64,000 nt of DNA, from assembly GCA_963811225.1 (NCBI GenBank), contig CAWEQO010000007.1:310001-374000 (forward strand), given 5' to 3'. The notes beneath the pieces are model-generated. The model searched no databases. It worked only from the letters and a program-made list of their open reading frames with translations, and was not told the origin of the DNA. Position 1 is the first letter of the stretch; each line of letters opens with the position of its first letter. A program made the position numbers and the translations under genes. This DNA is from CAWEQO01 sp963811225 (GTDB lineage Bacteria > Chloroflexota > Anaerolineae > Anaerolineales > Anaerolineaceae). Of this stretch, positions 42,498 through 51,669 are shown piece by piece.

Positions 42498-44390
42498 CTA
42501 ATCCTCTCTGCTCTTTAAGTTCTCCCCACTGTCTTGCTCGATGATAAGAATTACCCCTTCGACCGCCTGCTGGCGGCTGATCAACCGGGTTGCCCTGATC
42601 CTGACCGTCACGCTCTTTCCGCGCCTGTTTACTGCATCGAGCAAGGTCTCTTCCTCATTTCTACCATCATGGTTCAATAAATTAAGAATTGGCCGGCGTA
42701 GCCTTTCGACCGGAAGGCCGATATCCAGGCTTAGCAAGTTGGCGCCAACCGCCTCTTCACTCCGCAGCCCCCACATTTCCTCCGACTGTTCGTTCCAGGC
42801 TTGCACCCGCAGTTCCTGGTCTACCACAATCACCCCTCCATGAATTCCTGAAAGGATCGAGGAGAGGAAGGCGTAGGCCTGATTCAAATCCACCGTTCGC
42901 TGGGTCAGTTCGTCATTCATCGTCTCCAGCTCTTCGTTGGTCGACTGAAGCTCTTCGTTCATCGTCTCCAGTTCTTCGTTCGTGGATTGAAGCTCCTCGT
43001 TGGTGGTTTCCAACTCTTCGATCGTCGATTGGAGCTCCTCATTGGTGGTTTCCAACTCTTCGTTCGTGCTCTCGAGTTCCTCCATGGCAGTTTCAAGTTC
43101 CTGATTGGTGTGCTCGAGCTTGTTCTGCAAGCGCTTGTGCTCGGTGACATCGATAAACGTAACCAGCACGCCCAGATGAATTTCACCAACAAAGAGCGGC
43201 TTAAAGATGATGTTGAGATAGAGATCACCCGCGCTGGATGATTCCCAATTTACCTCCTTGACAACCACCGGCTCACGTCCCTTATTACGGGCCAACTCGA
43301 TTGCCGAACGCAAATCCACCGGCTGGTAGGAAACACGTAAATCCTGGATTGGCTTATTGATGTCTGCCGAAGTAATATGGAACATCTGCCGGACGGTTTT
43401 ATTCGCCATGACCAGAGAATCGTTCCGATCAACGACCATTTGCCCGTTAACGCTGTTTTCAAAAGCGAGTCCGGCGGTTTCCATGGCGTTGGAAGCTGTG
43501 CTGGTATGGCCATTTAGCCCTGGGCCGATGTACGACACCCGCTCCCAATCCCGGTTCACGCTCACCTTGGTAAAGACCCGCTGCTTGATATCCAACGGCA
43601 TGAACAAACGCGTATGCGTGAAAAGCATCTCCACTTTACCGAGGAACAAAAAGCCAGAATCGTTGAGCGCAAAGTGAAGCCGCTCAAGCACACTCGCCTG
43701 GGTCTCTGCATTGAAATACATCAACAGGTTGCGACAGATTAGCAGGTCGATCCGTGAAATCGGAGCGTCCTTGATCAGGTCATGGCGGCCAAAGATAATC
43801 GAGCGCCGCAGATCTTTTTCGAAGACATAGTGGTGGCCGGTCACATCGAAATACTTTTCCAACAAATTCGCCGGGATACTCTCGACCTCTTTGGCGGAAT
43901 AGCTTGCCAAGCGGGCGCGACTGAGCGCATCTTCGTCCAGGTCGGTCGCATAAACCTTCACTCGCCGCTTGAAGCCTTCCAGGCCCATGTGCTCGGCCAG
44001 CAGGATAGAGACCGTGTATACCTCTTCCCCCGAAGCGACCCCGGCGCACCAGACCCGAATCGGCTCGTTTTCTTCCTTCCCAGCCAGGATCTCGGGAATC
44101 ACTTGCGTGTCCAGATATTCCCAGGCTGCGTTATCCCGGAAAAATGAAGTGACATTGATCAGGATTGTGTTGAACAACTCTACGAATTCATCCGGATGGA
44201 CTTCCAGGTAATCCAAATATTCTTCCGGTGTTTCCACCTCAACAATCTGCATCCGTCGTCCGATCCTACGCCGCAGGCTGGCGCGCTTATATCCGGTGAA
44301 ATCAAACCCACGCTTATCTTTCAGATATTCCAACAGGATCTCGTAAGAATTATTGGTTTTATCGTTCGCTTGGGTCAAGGGTAACTCCAT
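42498..44390 (-). CDS. CheR-type methyltransferase fused to PAS domains through a coiled coil
   Basis: 630 residues. CheR N-terminal helical domain (about 15-75, YKRASLRRRIGRRM) and SAM-dependent domain (about 80-275, with VWCAGVASGEE and ICRNLLMYF). Then a PAS domain (about 305-420), a long coiled coil of repeated TNEELE/TTNEELQ heptads (about 420-490) and a second PAS domain (about 495-615). The DNA of the coiled coil is itself repetitive. Overlaps the CheB gene by 32 nt. There is no MCP, CheA or CheW nearby, so the target Glu is probably on another PAS/coiled-coil sensor rather than a chemoreceptor. The same domain order is known from non-chemotactic CheB-CheR-PAS proteins; function not established here. 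Confidence 0.9.
   Translation of the reverse strand: MELPLTQANDKTNNSYEILLEYLKDKRGFDFTGYKRASLRRRIGRRMQIVEVETPEEYLDYLEVHPDEFVELFNTILINVTSFFRDNAAWEYLDTQVIPEILAGKEENEPIRVWCAGVASGEEVYTVSILLAEHMGLEGFKRRVKVYATDLDEDALSRARLASYSAKEVESIPANLLEKYFDVTGHHYVFEKDLRRSIIFGRHDLIKDAPISRIDLLICRNLLMYFNAETQASVLERLHFALNDSGFLFLGKVEMLFTHTRLFMPLDIKQRVFTKVSVNRDWERVSYIGPGLNGHTSTASNAMETAGLAFENSVNGQMVVDRNDSLVMANKTVRQMFHITSADINKPIQDLRVSYQPVDLRSAIELARNKGREPVVVKEVNWESSSAGDLYLNIIFKPLFVGEIHLGVLVTFIDVTEHKRLQNKLEHTNQELETAMEELESTNEELETTNEELQSTIEELETTNEELQSTNEELETMNEELQSTNEELETMNDELTQRTVDLNQAYAFLSSILSGIHGGVIVVDQELRVQAWNEQSEEMWGLRSEEAVGANLLSLDIGLPVERLRRPILNLLNHDGRNEEETLLDAVNRRGKSVTVRIRATRLISRQQAVEGVILIIEQDSGENLKSRED
42913..43080. repeat. 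Internal heptad-coding repeats in the CheR-PAS gene
   Basis: Near-identical 21-bp units (each coding S/T-N-E-E-L-E/Q-T/S) occur in tandem, giving the NEEL coiled coil. Repeat number can change by slippage, altering linker length between the two PAS domains. Confidence 0.7.
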
Positions 44391-45000
44391 CTATGACGAG
44401 AGATATCAGTCGGGGTGAGATTTTAGTGAGGGGTAGGACGAAATCGATGGATCCGGTAGAAATTGCCGACCGGGGCATGCCAAAGTGCTCAGAGGACTGC
44501 TGGTCTTGGGCAATGGTTACGCCCCCGTGCTGTTTGACTTGCTCGATGCCTTTACTGCCGTCAACGCCGGTGCCGGTTAAAATGACCGCAATCAGATGGC
44601 TGTTCAAGCGCTCGGCAGCAGAAGAGAATAAGACATCCGCAGATGGACGGACGAAATTCATAAGCTTGGTTTGCTCGAGAGAAAAGCTTTCATCGTCGTT
44701 CACCAACAAATGCCAATCAGGGGGTGCGATATACACCGTCCCAGCCTGCCAATGCTCTCGATCTTCGGCTTGTTTCACAATGAGAGAGCAGCGTCGGGAG
44801 AGAATCTGTGCGAGCAAGCTTTTGCGTTTGGGAGCGAGATGCTGAACAACCGCAATTGCAACAGGAAAATTCGCGGGCAGTGGAGCCAACAGAATCCTTA
44901 ACGCTTCAAGCCCACCGGCTGAAGCTGCGATTGTTATCAGGTTGAACTTGCCTTGAGGCATTGTCAAATTGGATTCCGTTTTCTGTGGCAGCATTCCCAA
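44359..45000 (-). CDS. CheB-type methylesterase domain protein (no receiver)
   Basis: 213 residues consisting of the CheB catalytic domain alone. Catalytic Ser in AASAGG, His in VVQHLAP and Asp in TGTGVDGSKG are present. Lacks the usual N-terminal receiver domain, so activity is not controlled by phosphorylation in the classical way. Start may be the internal ATG at 44961. Reading end overlaps the CheR-PAS gene. Expected to remove methyl-Glu or deamidate Gln on the partner of the CheR protein. Confidence 0.88.
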   Translation of the reverse strand: MGMLPQKTESNLTMPQGKFNLITIAASAGGLEALRILLAPLPANFPVAIAVVQHLAPKRKSLLAQILSRRCSLIVKQAEDREHWQAGTVYIAPPDWHLLVNDDESFSLEQTKLMNFVRPSADVLFSSAAERLNSHLIAVILTGTGVDGSKGIEQVKQHGGVTIAQDQQSSEHFGMPRSAISTGSIDFVLPLTKISPRLISLVIDGVTLDPSER

Positions 45001-45051
45001 CTTATGTATCTTTGAAGGTGCTCAATCAAGTCCTGCCTGAGCAGTTATCCT

Positions 45052-46308
45052 TTATATTTTATCTTCAATCTTTGATTCGTTACGATTAAATGGGACCGGC
45101 AAACCCTCTGTCTCTGGATTTTCCCTCATCAGCAATGAACGGATGACCTCGGCTTTAGCCTCCGCGTCGGCTGCGGTCCGTGAAAAGGCCTCCTTTGATC
45201 GCTTCATATCACGTTCATCTGCGCGGCTTGCCAGGCGTTTCGAGAGGGATGCTCGCTCCTCTAAAATGCGCACTGCCGCCCAAAGGGCATACTCCACCGC
45301 TCCATCTTGTTTGCTGACCAGGCTGTCTTGAGAAAAAATATGGCCTACCTGGCACTGGTAGCGAACGATCCCTTTTTCGGTCAGTTCCCACAACACGCCT
45401 CCGCACTCCGGACAGGTCAGCAGCGTTCGCGGGCTGGTATAGTCATCGGCCACAAAATGCTCGTGATCCTGATTGAGTAGTTCTTTTCCCTCTTTCATCT
45501 CGGTATTCGTTCTCTGCTTTCTAATCGACCAGTCGGGTTGATTGACGAGGTCGATAATCGTCTCCGCGATTTCTTCAATCGATTGAACGTAATCGACCTG
45601 GACCGTTTGAATCACGTACTGCGGCAGCCCTGGAAAGGCGGCTTCATCCGGGCTTTGAACAATCGAGACGCCGCCTCTGCTGCTGATATCCTGCAGCCCC
45701 ATCGCCCCATCCATCATTGTTCCAGACAAAATGATGCCGGCCAGATTGGAATCGGGCACTTCGGCCACAGAGTGAAATAAAATATCAATCGACGGACGGA
45801 CGCCATTCACACGCGGGCCAGACGAAAGGACCATCTTTCCATCACTCACAATCAAGTGATAGTTCGATGGCGCCACGTAGATATGGCCTGGCTGGATCTT
45901 CTCCCCACTCACGACGTGGGAGGCCTTCAGATGGCTCTTGCGGTTCAAAATGGTCGGTAAGATGCTCTTCCCTGTTGTTGGAACATGCAAAACAACCAAA
46001 ATAGCGGCCGGTAAATCGGCCGGTAAATAACTGAATAATGTCGTAAGCGCCTCTACGCCACCGGCGGATGCGCCAACAACGATAAGATTGATTGCAGCCA
46101 AGGGCCTACCTTTCCCTCTTCTATCGTCATTAATAAAATGAATGGGCGTTGGCTGTACGTTCTTTCCGAACCTGTAGATTTTTGCATTTTGGGGACGCGA
46201 GACCGGAGTAACACTACAACCAGTCAGGCTTGAAAACGGTCTACCATTCGGGCTTGATGTTTGCAGCCCATTTGACAGTTTCATTATAACAGATTTGCTC
46301 TTCTCCAT
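45052..46308 (-). CDS. CheB-type methylesterase with C-terminal zinc ribbon
   Basis: 418 residues. CheB domain at about 65-250 with GASAGG, VVLHVPTTG and SGTMMDGAMG; then a two-Cys-pair zinc ribbon (CPECGG and CQVGH, about 295-325) and a helical tail (about 335-405) rich in Glu/Lys/Arg. No receiver domain. Such CheB-zinc-ribbon proteins occur with CheR-PAS proteins in signalling clusters outside chemotaxis. First gene of the leftward set; its start faces the rightward kinase gene. Confidence 0.88.
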   Translation of the reverse strand: MEKSKSVIMKLSNGLQTSSPNGRPFSSLTGCSVTPVSRPQNAKIYRFGKNVQPTPIHFINDDRRGKGRPLAAINLIVVGASAGGVEALTTLFSYLPADLPAAILVVLHVPTTGKSILPTILNRKSHLKASHVVSGEKIQPGHIYVAPSNYHLIVSDGKMVLSSGPRVNGVRPSIDILFHSVAEVPDSNLAGIILSGTMMDGAMGLQDISSRGGVSIVQSPDEAAFPGLPQYVIQTVQVDYVQSIEEIAETIIDLVNQPDWSIRKQRTNTEMKEGKELLNQDHEHFVADDYTSPRTLLTCPECGGVLWELTEKGIVRYQCQVGHIFSQDSLVSKQDGAVEYALWAAVRILEERASLSKRLASRADERDMKRSKEAFSRTAADAEAKAEVIRSLLMRENPETEGLPVPFNRNESKIEDKI

Positions 46309-46658
46309 CTTGCAGTCTTCTTTTTACGAGAGCAATCAAGTTGTGTGGATGGATCGCAGGTTGACCTGCCGGCCTGCGATCCATCTACATCCAAATAACG
46401 TGCGCCTATTGACGTCCGCCTATAATTCACTACAATGGTATAGAATGATGTTGTGTGGGGAAATACCGATCATTTTCCAATCATGGCGCCTGGCCGGATT
46501 TGCCTGAGCGCCAGGCGCAGTATTTCCCATTAAGGCTGTTGGTCGACGATATTCATCTGGCTGTTGCCTCTTCAGCTTGGCGAGGCGGGAACCGATTATC
46601 CGCCTCATCTTACTCAGCACGACAGCCAAAACTTCCGTTTGAGACGAGGTCACTTGCT
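46309..46658. promoter_or_regulatory. Divergent intergenic region between CheB-ribbon and PAS kinase genes
   Basis: 350 bp. Contains a perfect 13-bp inverted repeat (46348-46360 with 46373-46385, 12-nt spacer) and a rightward promoter, TTGACG (46409-46414), 16-nt spacer, TACAAT (46431-46436). The reading frame open from the GTG at 46455 is less likely to be the kinase start than the ATG at 46659. Confidence 0.5.
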
Positions 46659-49600
46659 ATGGCAGAGCAAGAAGTATCCGGGACAACTCCTCTTCCTTCG
46701 CTAACAGGTCCTGATGAAGAACCCGAAGGCAATCAGCCGGGGCTCCTTTCCGTTCCTCAAAGACAGGAAAAAGAATGGCTCGAACGCCTCGAACAAGAAA
46801 ATGGGCACCTGCATTCGCAGGTCAAGCATTTTCAAGAAGTCCTCAATGGAATCAAGGATGGGTTTGCCGTACTCGATTCCGAAATGCGCTTTACTTATGT
46901 CAATCCACCCTTTGCAGAGATAGGTGGTTTTACACCGCTCGAATGCACCGGCCGCTCCATTTGGGAAGCCTTCCCCGATTTAGCCGGGACCGATCTCGAA
47001 TTGAACTGCCGCAAGACGATGCAGGAGCGCAAGCCGGTCCAGTTCGATCTGACAGACACCGGCAGCGATTCCTGTTACAGTATATCGATTTCCCCGGTTG
47101 ACAGTGGGATCTCTATCTACTGGAAGGACCTCAGCCTTTCAAGGCGAACGAAAACCCAGCGCAACCGGCTGCTGCAAGAGAACCGCAACCAGCTCGAACA
47201 GCTGGCATCCGAGCGATCTCGCCTGGAGACGGTGCTGGCTCATTCACCGGTAGGGGTTATCGTAGTCAATGCCAGGGGAGGCATTCGCTATTACAACCCG
47301 GCTGCTCAGCAGATCATCGGCCAATCTATTCCTTTTTCAAAAGATTACAGCTCTCATGATCTACTTCCCCTCTTCTATCCAGACGGGCCTGCGGTACCCC
47401 CACGCGAACGGCCGCTGGTCAAGTCGGCGCTAGACGGCGAGACACTCATCAATTACCAGTATGACATTGTCTGGGCAGACGGGCAGCGCATTTGTATCAC
47501 AGGAAGTTCAGCGCCGATCTACGACACACAGGGCAGTATTAGCGGCGCCGTCGCTGTTTTCTCGGATATCACCAGACAAAAACAAGCCGAGCGCGACAGC
47601 GCCTTCCTGTACTCCCTTGGCAAGTGGCTGATGGAAGTGCGCTCGCCGCAAGAGGTGATCGACGGAGCGGTGGAACAGATCGGAGTGTATCTGAAGGTAG
47701 ACCGCTGCATCCTGGCCGATGTCAACTCGAAGGGGAGAAAATACCAGATCGTTGGAGATTATCACAAGGGTCTGCCGAAGATACACCTGGATCTACCGGT
47801 CGAAGAGTTTCCGGAAATGCTGCGGACTGCCTTCAACAGCGGCCAACCGGTTGTGCTCGAAGACCTTTCCATGGAACTCGAGCTTAAAGGGGTGGCGGAT
47901 GCATTCGCCAATCTTTACCAGATACGATCGTTTTTGACGATTCCCTGGCTCGACACATCCGGCCGCTGGGGCGCTTTGCTGACCGTCGCCCGCAGCAAGC
48001 CACACGCCTGGTCGCAAGAAGTGGTCAAGTTCCTATCTGCGGCGACCGGCATGATCTGGCTGGCCGTTCAAAATGCCCGCCTCTATACGGACTTGCAAAA
48101 TTCGCGCGAGCGCTTCCACCTGGCTCTGAAAGACTCCCCCATCTTCACAGGCAGCACCGACCGGCAGTTGCGCTTCACCTGGGTGTACAACCCGTTCCTC
48201 GGCTTTACCGCAGAAGCGACGCTGGGCAAGCGCATCGACGAGCTTCTGGCATCAGAAAAAGCTGCGCAAGCAATGAACGCCATGCAAGCAGTTCTGGACA
48301 GCGGAAAAGGCCAGCACAGCGAGTGGACTTATCTCCACGAAGATGGGACGACCTACACCTACGATCTCTTCTTAGAGCCGCTGCCCGGCAGTGAGGGCGG
48401 CCCGGCGGGCGTTTCCATGGTCGCCATCGACATCACAGACCGCAAGAAGCTCGAAAAGGAGCTCATCCGCCGCGAAACCCAGTACCGGCTCATGCTCAAC
48501 ACCACGTTCGATGGGGTCTGGATTATCGACCAGGACGGCAAGACCAGCTTCATCAACGATCATGGTGCGGCCATCCTGGGCTGTACCCCGCGCGAGATGA
48601 CCGGCGGCAGCAGCCGCGCCTACATCTTCCCCGAGGACTTGCCGCGCGAGGCCAAGAACTGGAAGCGACGCCAGCAGGGGATCAACCAGTTTAGCGAGCA
48701 GCGCTTGCGCCACAAGGAAGGCCATGAGATCTGGATCCTCTCTTCCACCTCATTAATCGAAGGGGACAATGAAGAGTACCAGGGCACGTTGATGATGTTT
48801 AGAGACATCACCTCACAGAAGCTGGCCGAGGCGGCCCTGCGAGAGAGCAACGAGCGCTTCCGGATTGCCCTGAAAGCCGCGCCGATCACCGTCTTCAACA
48901 CCGATGACCAGCTGCGATACACCTGGGTCTACAACCCCCACGGATCGATCAGCTCGGGCGAGATTGTGGGCAAGCGCGATGAAGAGATCCTGGCGGCCGA
49001 GGATGCGGCCGAGATGATCGCCTTGAAGCAATCGGTCATCGACAGCGGCGTCGGGGTGCGCAAAGAGGTCCGGCTCAAACACAGCGGCAAGTGGGCGGTG
49101 TACGATATCAACCTGGAACCGCTGCTGGGCAGCCTGGGTCAAATCGTGGGGCTGGTGGGCGCTGCGATGGATGTGACCGCACAGCACAGGATCGAGGAAG
49201 AGAGCTCGCGGAATCGCTCTCGCGTCGATGTCCAGCGGCGCCTGATCCAGCAGCGCGAGCAAGAGCGCCTGCAAATTGCGCGCGACCTGCACGATACGGT
49301 CTTGCAAGAGCTAATCGGTGTCCACTTCACCTTAAGCGAAGCGATTTCTATCCCCGATAAAGATATGCGCTTACGGAAAATGGAGTCGCTGCAGCACGAG
49401 ATCCGCACGCAGATCCATACGCTGCGCAACTACTGCAACGATCTGCGCCCACCTTCGCTGGCGCCTTTTGGGTTGGAGCGCGCCATTCGCTCGCACATAT
49501 CCACTTTTCGCGAACGCTATCCGGGCTACACCTGTTCTTTGAACCTTTATAAAGATGGGCAGACACTGCCAGAAGAGATACGGATGGTGCTGTACCGGGT

Positions 49601-49904
49601 GTATCAAGAGGCGCTGAGCAACATAGTCAAGCACGCCCATGCCGACCGGGTATGGGTGCGGCTCTCGGTCCGCAAGAACCGGGTGGAGATCGAGATCAAG
49701 GATAACGGCAAGGGGTTTCACCTACCGGAACGCTGGCCCGAGCAGATGGCGCATTCGGGGCATTTTGGTCTGCTGGGCATGCAGGAGCGGGTTGAAGCGG
49801 TAGGAGGAAGATTGCAAATTCGGACGCAAGTTGGCCGAGGGACCAGGGTGATCAGTATCATACCAATTGAAGATCTTACAACACAGGAAACTGAGCAATT
49901 ATGA
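46659..49904 (+). CDS. Large PAS/GAF sensor histidine kinase (HisKA_3)
   Basis: About 1081 residues from the ATG at 46659 (GAGG nine bases ahead). No transmembrane helix. Roughly in order: PAS (40-150), PAS (190-310), GAF (315-470, SLGKWLMEVRSPQEVIDGA), PAS (480-600), PAS (610-725), PAS (730-845), HisKA_3 with the phospho-acceptor in ARDLHDTVLQ and HATPase (970-1080, DNGKGFH, GLLGMQERVE). Two PAS domains share the unusual core TWVYNP. Overlaps the response regulator gene by 4 nt (ATGA), so the two form a pair. Confidence 0.93.
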   Translation: MAEQEVSGTTPLPSLTGPDEEPEGNQPGLLSVPQRQEKEWLERLEQENGHLHSQVKHFQEVLNGIKDGFAVLDSEMRFTYVNPPFAEIGGFTPLECTGRSIWEAFPDLAGTDLELNCRKTMQERKPVQFDLTDTGSDSCYSISISPVDSGISIYWKDLSLSRRTKTQRNRLLQENRNQLEQLASERSRLETVLAHSPVGVIVVNARGGIRYYNPAAQQIIGQSIPFSKDYSSHDLLPLFYPDGPAVPPRERPLVKSALDGETLINYQYDIVWADGQRICITGSSAPIYDTQGSISGAVAVFSDITRQKQAERDSAFLYSLGKWLMEVRSPQEVIDGAVEQIGVYLKVDRCILADVNSKGRKYQIVGDYHKGLPKIHLDLPVEEFPEMLRTAFNSGQPVVLEDLSMELELKGVADAFANLYQIRSFLTIPWLDTSGRWGALLTVARSKPHAWSQEVVKFLSAATGMIWLAVQNARLYTDLQNSRERFHLALKDSPIFTGSTDRQLRFTWVYNPFLGFTAEATLGKRIDELLASEKAAQAMNAMQAVLDSGKGQHSEWTYLHEDGTTYTYDLFLEPLPGSEGGPAGVSMVAIDITDRKKLEKELIRRETQYRLMLNTTFDGVWIIDQDGKTSFINDHGAAILGCTPREMTGGSSRAYIFPEDLPREAKNWKRRQQGINQFSEQRLRHKEGHEIWILSSTSLIEGDNEEYQGTLMMFRDITSQKLAEAALRESNERFRIALKAAPITVFNTDDQLRYTWVYNPHGSISSGEIVGKRDEEILAAEDAAEMIALKQSVIDSGVGVRKEVRLKHSGKWAVYDINLEPLLGSLGQIVGLVGAAMDVTAQHRIEEESSRNRSRVDVQRRLIQQREQERLQIARDLHDTVLQELIGVHFTLSEAISIPDKDMRLRKMESLQHEIRTQIHTLRNYCNDLRPPSLAPFGLERAIRSHISTFRERYPGYTCSLNLYKDGQTLPEEIRMVLYRVYQEALSNIVKHAHADRVWVRLSVRKNRVEIEIKDNGKGFHLPERWPEQMAHSGHFGLLGMQERVEAVGGRLQIRTQVGRGTRVISIIPIEDLTTQETEQL

Positions 49905-50326
49905 AGAAAATTCGCGTTGTCGTCGCAGACGATCATGCCGTGATGCGCATGGGTATCGTCAATTTGTTCAACCGCCAGGATGACCTCGAAGTGGTCGGTG
50001 AAGCCAAGAATGGCAAAGAAGCCCTCCAGGTCATCAAAGAGACCGAGCCGGATGTGATCGTGCTGGATATGCAAATGCCCGTGATGGACGGCGTGGAGGT
50101 TGCGCTGGCGTTGAAGAAGATGGAAAGCCAGGTGAAGATTCTGGCTTTCAGCGCCTTCAATGAGAAATATTACATCATCTCCCTGCTGGAACTGGGCGCG
50201 TGTGGGTACCTGACGAAAGACGAAGACCCCAATATGCTGGTGAAAGCGGTGCGCGGCATTGCCAGGGGCGAGCGAGACTGGCTCTCTCCAAGCGTGGCGG
50301 AGACGATTAAAAAGGATTTGGAGTAA
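49901..50326 (+). CDS. Receiver-domain response regulator lacking a DNA-binding domain
   Basis: 141 residues, CheY-like fold of NarL type. Phospho-acceptor Asp in VIVLDMQMP (about residue 56), acidic pair ADDH near the start, Lys in YLTKDED. The protein ends at SPSVAETIKKDLE just where a LuxR-type helix-turn-helix would begin, so it is receiver-only. Probably passes phosphate to another protein or acts as a phosphate sink. Translationally coupled to the kinase upstream. Confidence 0.92.
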   Translation: MKKIRVVVADDHAVMRMGIVNLFNRQDDLEVVGEAKNGKEALQVIKETEPDVIVLDMQMPVMDGVEVALALKKMESQVKILAFSAFNEKYYIISLLELGACGYLTKDEDPNMLVKAVRGIARGERDWLSPSVAETIKKDLE

Positions 50327-50358
50327 AATCCGGCATCATTGGATTTCAGGAGCCCTGC

Positions 50359-51348
50359 ATGATCTTTGTCGACAACCAGCAGGTCATCGACCCTGCCGTC
50401 AACCTTGCCATCGAAGAATATCTGCTGCGTAACTTTAGCGGTGATGAGGAAATCCTTCTGTTTTATATCAACGAACCGTCGATTATCATCGGGCGGAATC
50501 AGAATACGCTGGAAGAGATCAATCACGAGTATGTGGAAGCCCACAACATCCACGTCGTGCGGCGGCTGTCGGGCGGCGGGGCGGTATATCACGACCTGGG
50601 CAATCTAAACTTCAGCTTCATCTCACACAACCGGCCGGAGAACGTACACAACTTTAAGAAATTCACCGGGCCGGTGGTGCAGACCCTGCGTAAGATGGGC
50701 GTCGCGGCGGAGGTGAGCGGCCGCAACGACATCCTGGTAGAGGGGCGCAAGATATCGGGCAACGCTCAGTATATCAGCGGCAAGCGCATGTTCAGCCACG
50801 GCACCCTGCTGTTCGACTCAGACCTGGCGTGTGTGGCGGATGCGCTCCATGTCAAGATGAGCAAGATCACCTCAAAGGGGTTGAAATCGGTGCGCAGCCG
50901 GGTGGCGAACATCAGCGAGTTCCTGCACGAGCCGGTCACGCTGGAGCAGTTCCGCCGGCGCATCCTGGAGGAAACCTTTGCCGGAGTGGAAGGCATCCCC
51001 GAATACCGGCTCAGCGGAGCAGACTGGGAGGCGATCCATGCCTTGGCGGACGAACGCTATCGCAGTTGGGACTGGAACTACGGCAAATCGCCGGATTTCA
51101 ACCTGCAGAAGACGCAGCGCTTCCCGATGGGTGAGATCGACGCCCGGATCGACGTGCAGAACGGGGTGATCCGGGCGGTAAAGTTTTACGGCGATTTCTT
51201 CGGGCAGTCGGATGTGAGTGAGGTGGAACAGTGTCTGGTGGGAGTGCGCTTCACCCGTCAAAGCCTGAAGGATGCACTGTGCGACGTGGAGGTGGAGCGT
51301 TATTTCCACGGACTGGGCTGCGAAGAGTTTGTGCGGTTTCTGTATTGA
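50359..51348 (+). CDS. lplA: Lipoate-protein ligase A
   Basis: 329 residues. N-terminal ligase domain with RRLSGGGAVYHD (about residues 70-82, the lipoyl-AMP loop), GRNDILVEGRKISGNAQY (about 122-139, catalytic Lys in the K-I-S-G-N-A-Q motif) and an accessory C-terminal domain (about 250-329). Activates lipoate with ATP and attaches it to E2 or GcvH proteins. Good AGGAG six bases before the ATG. Lies in a signalling block without clear functional link. Its last eight codons recur 150 bp downstream (51478-51524). Confidence 0.95.
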   Translation: MIFVDNQQVIDPAVNLAIEEYLLRNFSGDEEILLFYINEPSIIIGRNQNTLEEINHEYVEAHNIHVVRRLSGGGAVYHDLGNLNFSFISHNRPENVHNFKKFTGPVVQTLRKMGVAAEVSGRNDILVEGRKISGNAQYISGKRMFSHGTLLFDSDLACVADALHVKMSKITSKGLKSVRSRVANISEFLHEPVTLEQFRRRILEETFAGVEGIPEYRLSGADWEAIHALADERYRSWDWNYGKSPDFNLQKTQRFPMGEIDARIDVQNGVIRAVKFYGDFFGQSDVSEVEQCLVGVRFTRQSLKDALCDVEVERYFHGLGCEEFVRFLY

Positions 51349-51368
51349 GGGGGAAGCAGCCCCAGACA
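51322..51368. repeat. 47-bp direct repeat, copy 1 (3' end of lplA)
   Basis: Covers the last eight codons and stop of lplA plus 20 bp. Copy 2 at 51478-51524 differs at four positions. Confidence 0.85.
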
Positions 51369-51477
51369 TCCTCGCGAAGCACCCTGTTAAGGGCTGTCTG
51401 GGGTAGATTGCCGGGAGGCTCCTGCGGCGCGGATACATCGAACGCTGTCTACCCCAGTCAAGGATGACTGGGGCTAC

Positions 51478-51524
51478 GAGGAGTTTGTGCGGTTCTTGTA
51501 TTGAGAGGGAAGCAGCCCCAGACA
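51478..51524. repeat. 47-bp direct repeat, copy 2 (relic of a second lplA end)
   Basis: Encodes the same E-E-F-V-R-F-L-Y-stop as the lplA end; the coding differences (GAA/GAG, TTT CTG/TTC TTG) are all synonymous. Confidence 0.75.
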
Positions 51525-51612
51525 AGGATGTCTGGGACTGCGCGATCATAGGATGACAATTGGGGCTGCATGGCTGAGCAGTTTCGCAAAAAATATAGAA
51601 ATTATTAAAAAG

Positions 51613-51643
51613 TTGAGAAGCGCCTGGGATTCTTCGTTATAAT
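51613..51643 (+). promoter_or_regulatory. Promoter of the receiver-PAS kinase gene
   Basis: A consensus TATAAT (51638-51643) with TTGAGA 19 bp upstream (51613-51618). The ATG at 51670 is 26 bp downstream. Confidence 0.5.
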
Positions 51644-51669
51644 CGGTAACACGGATTGGAAAGGGCTTC

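Larger units (their letters stand above)
51349..51669. other. Gene-free region with three CCCAGACA-type hairpins
   Basis: 321 bp after lplA. Hairpins: 51360-51368 with 51395-51403; 51452-51460 with 51465-51473 (CCCCAGTCA-agga-TGACTGGGG); 51517-51524 with 51529-51536 (CCCAGACA-agga-TGTCTGGG). They look like units of one small intergenic repeat. No coding sequence is credible here. Confidence 0.6.

Noticed and set aside
40893..46308. Chemotaxis operon
   Set aside because: CheB and CheR domains are present but there is no receptor, CheA, CheW or CheY, and CheB lacks a receiver.
46455..46658. N-terminal extension of the large PAS kinase from a GTG
   Set aside because: The sequence is not domain-like and begins close to the predicted promoter; the ATG at 46659 has a better ribosome site.
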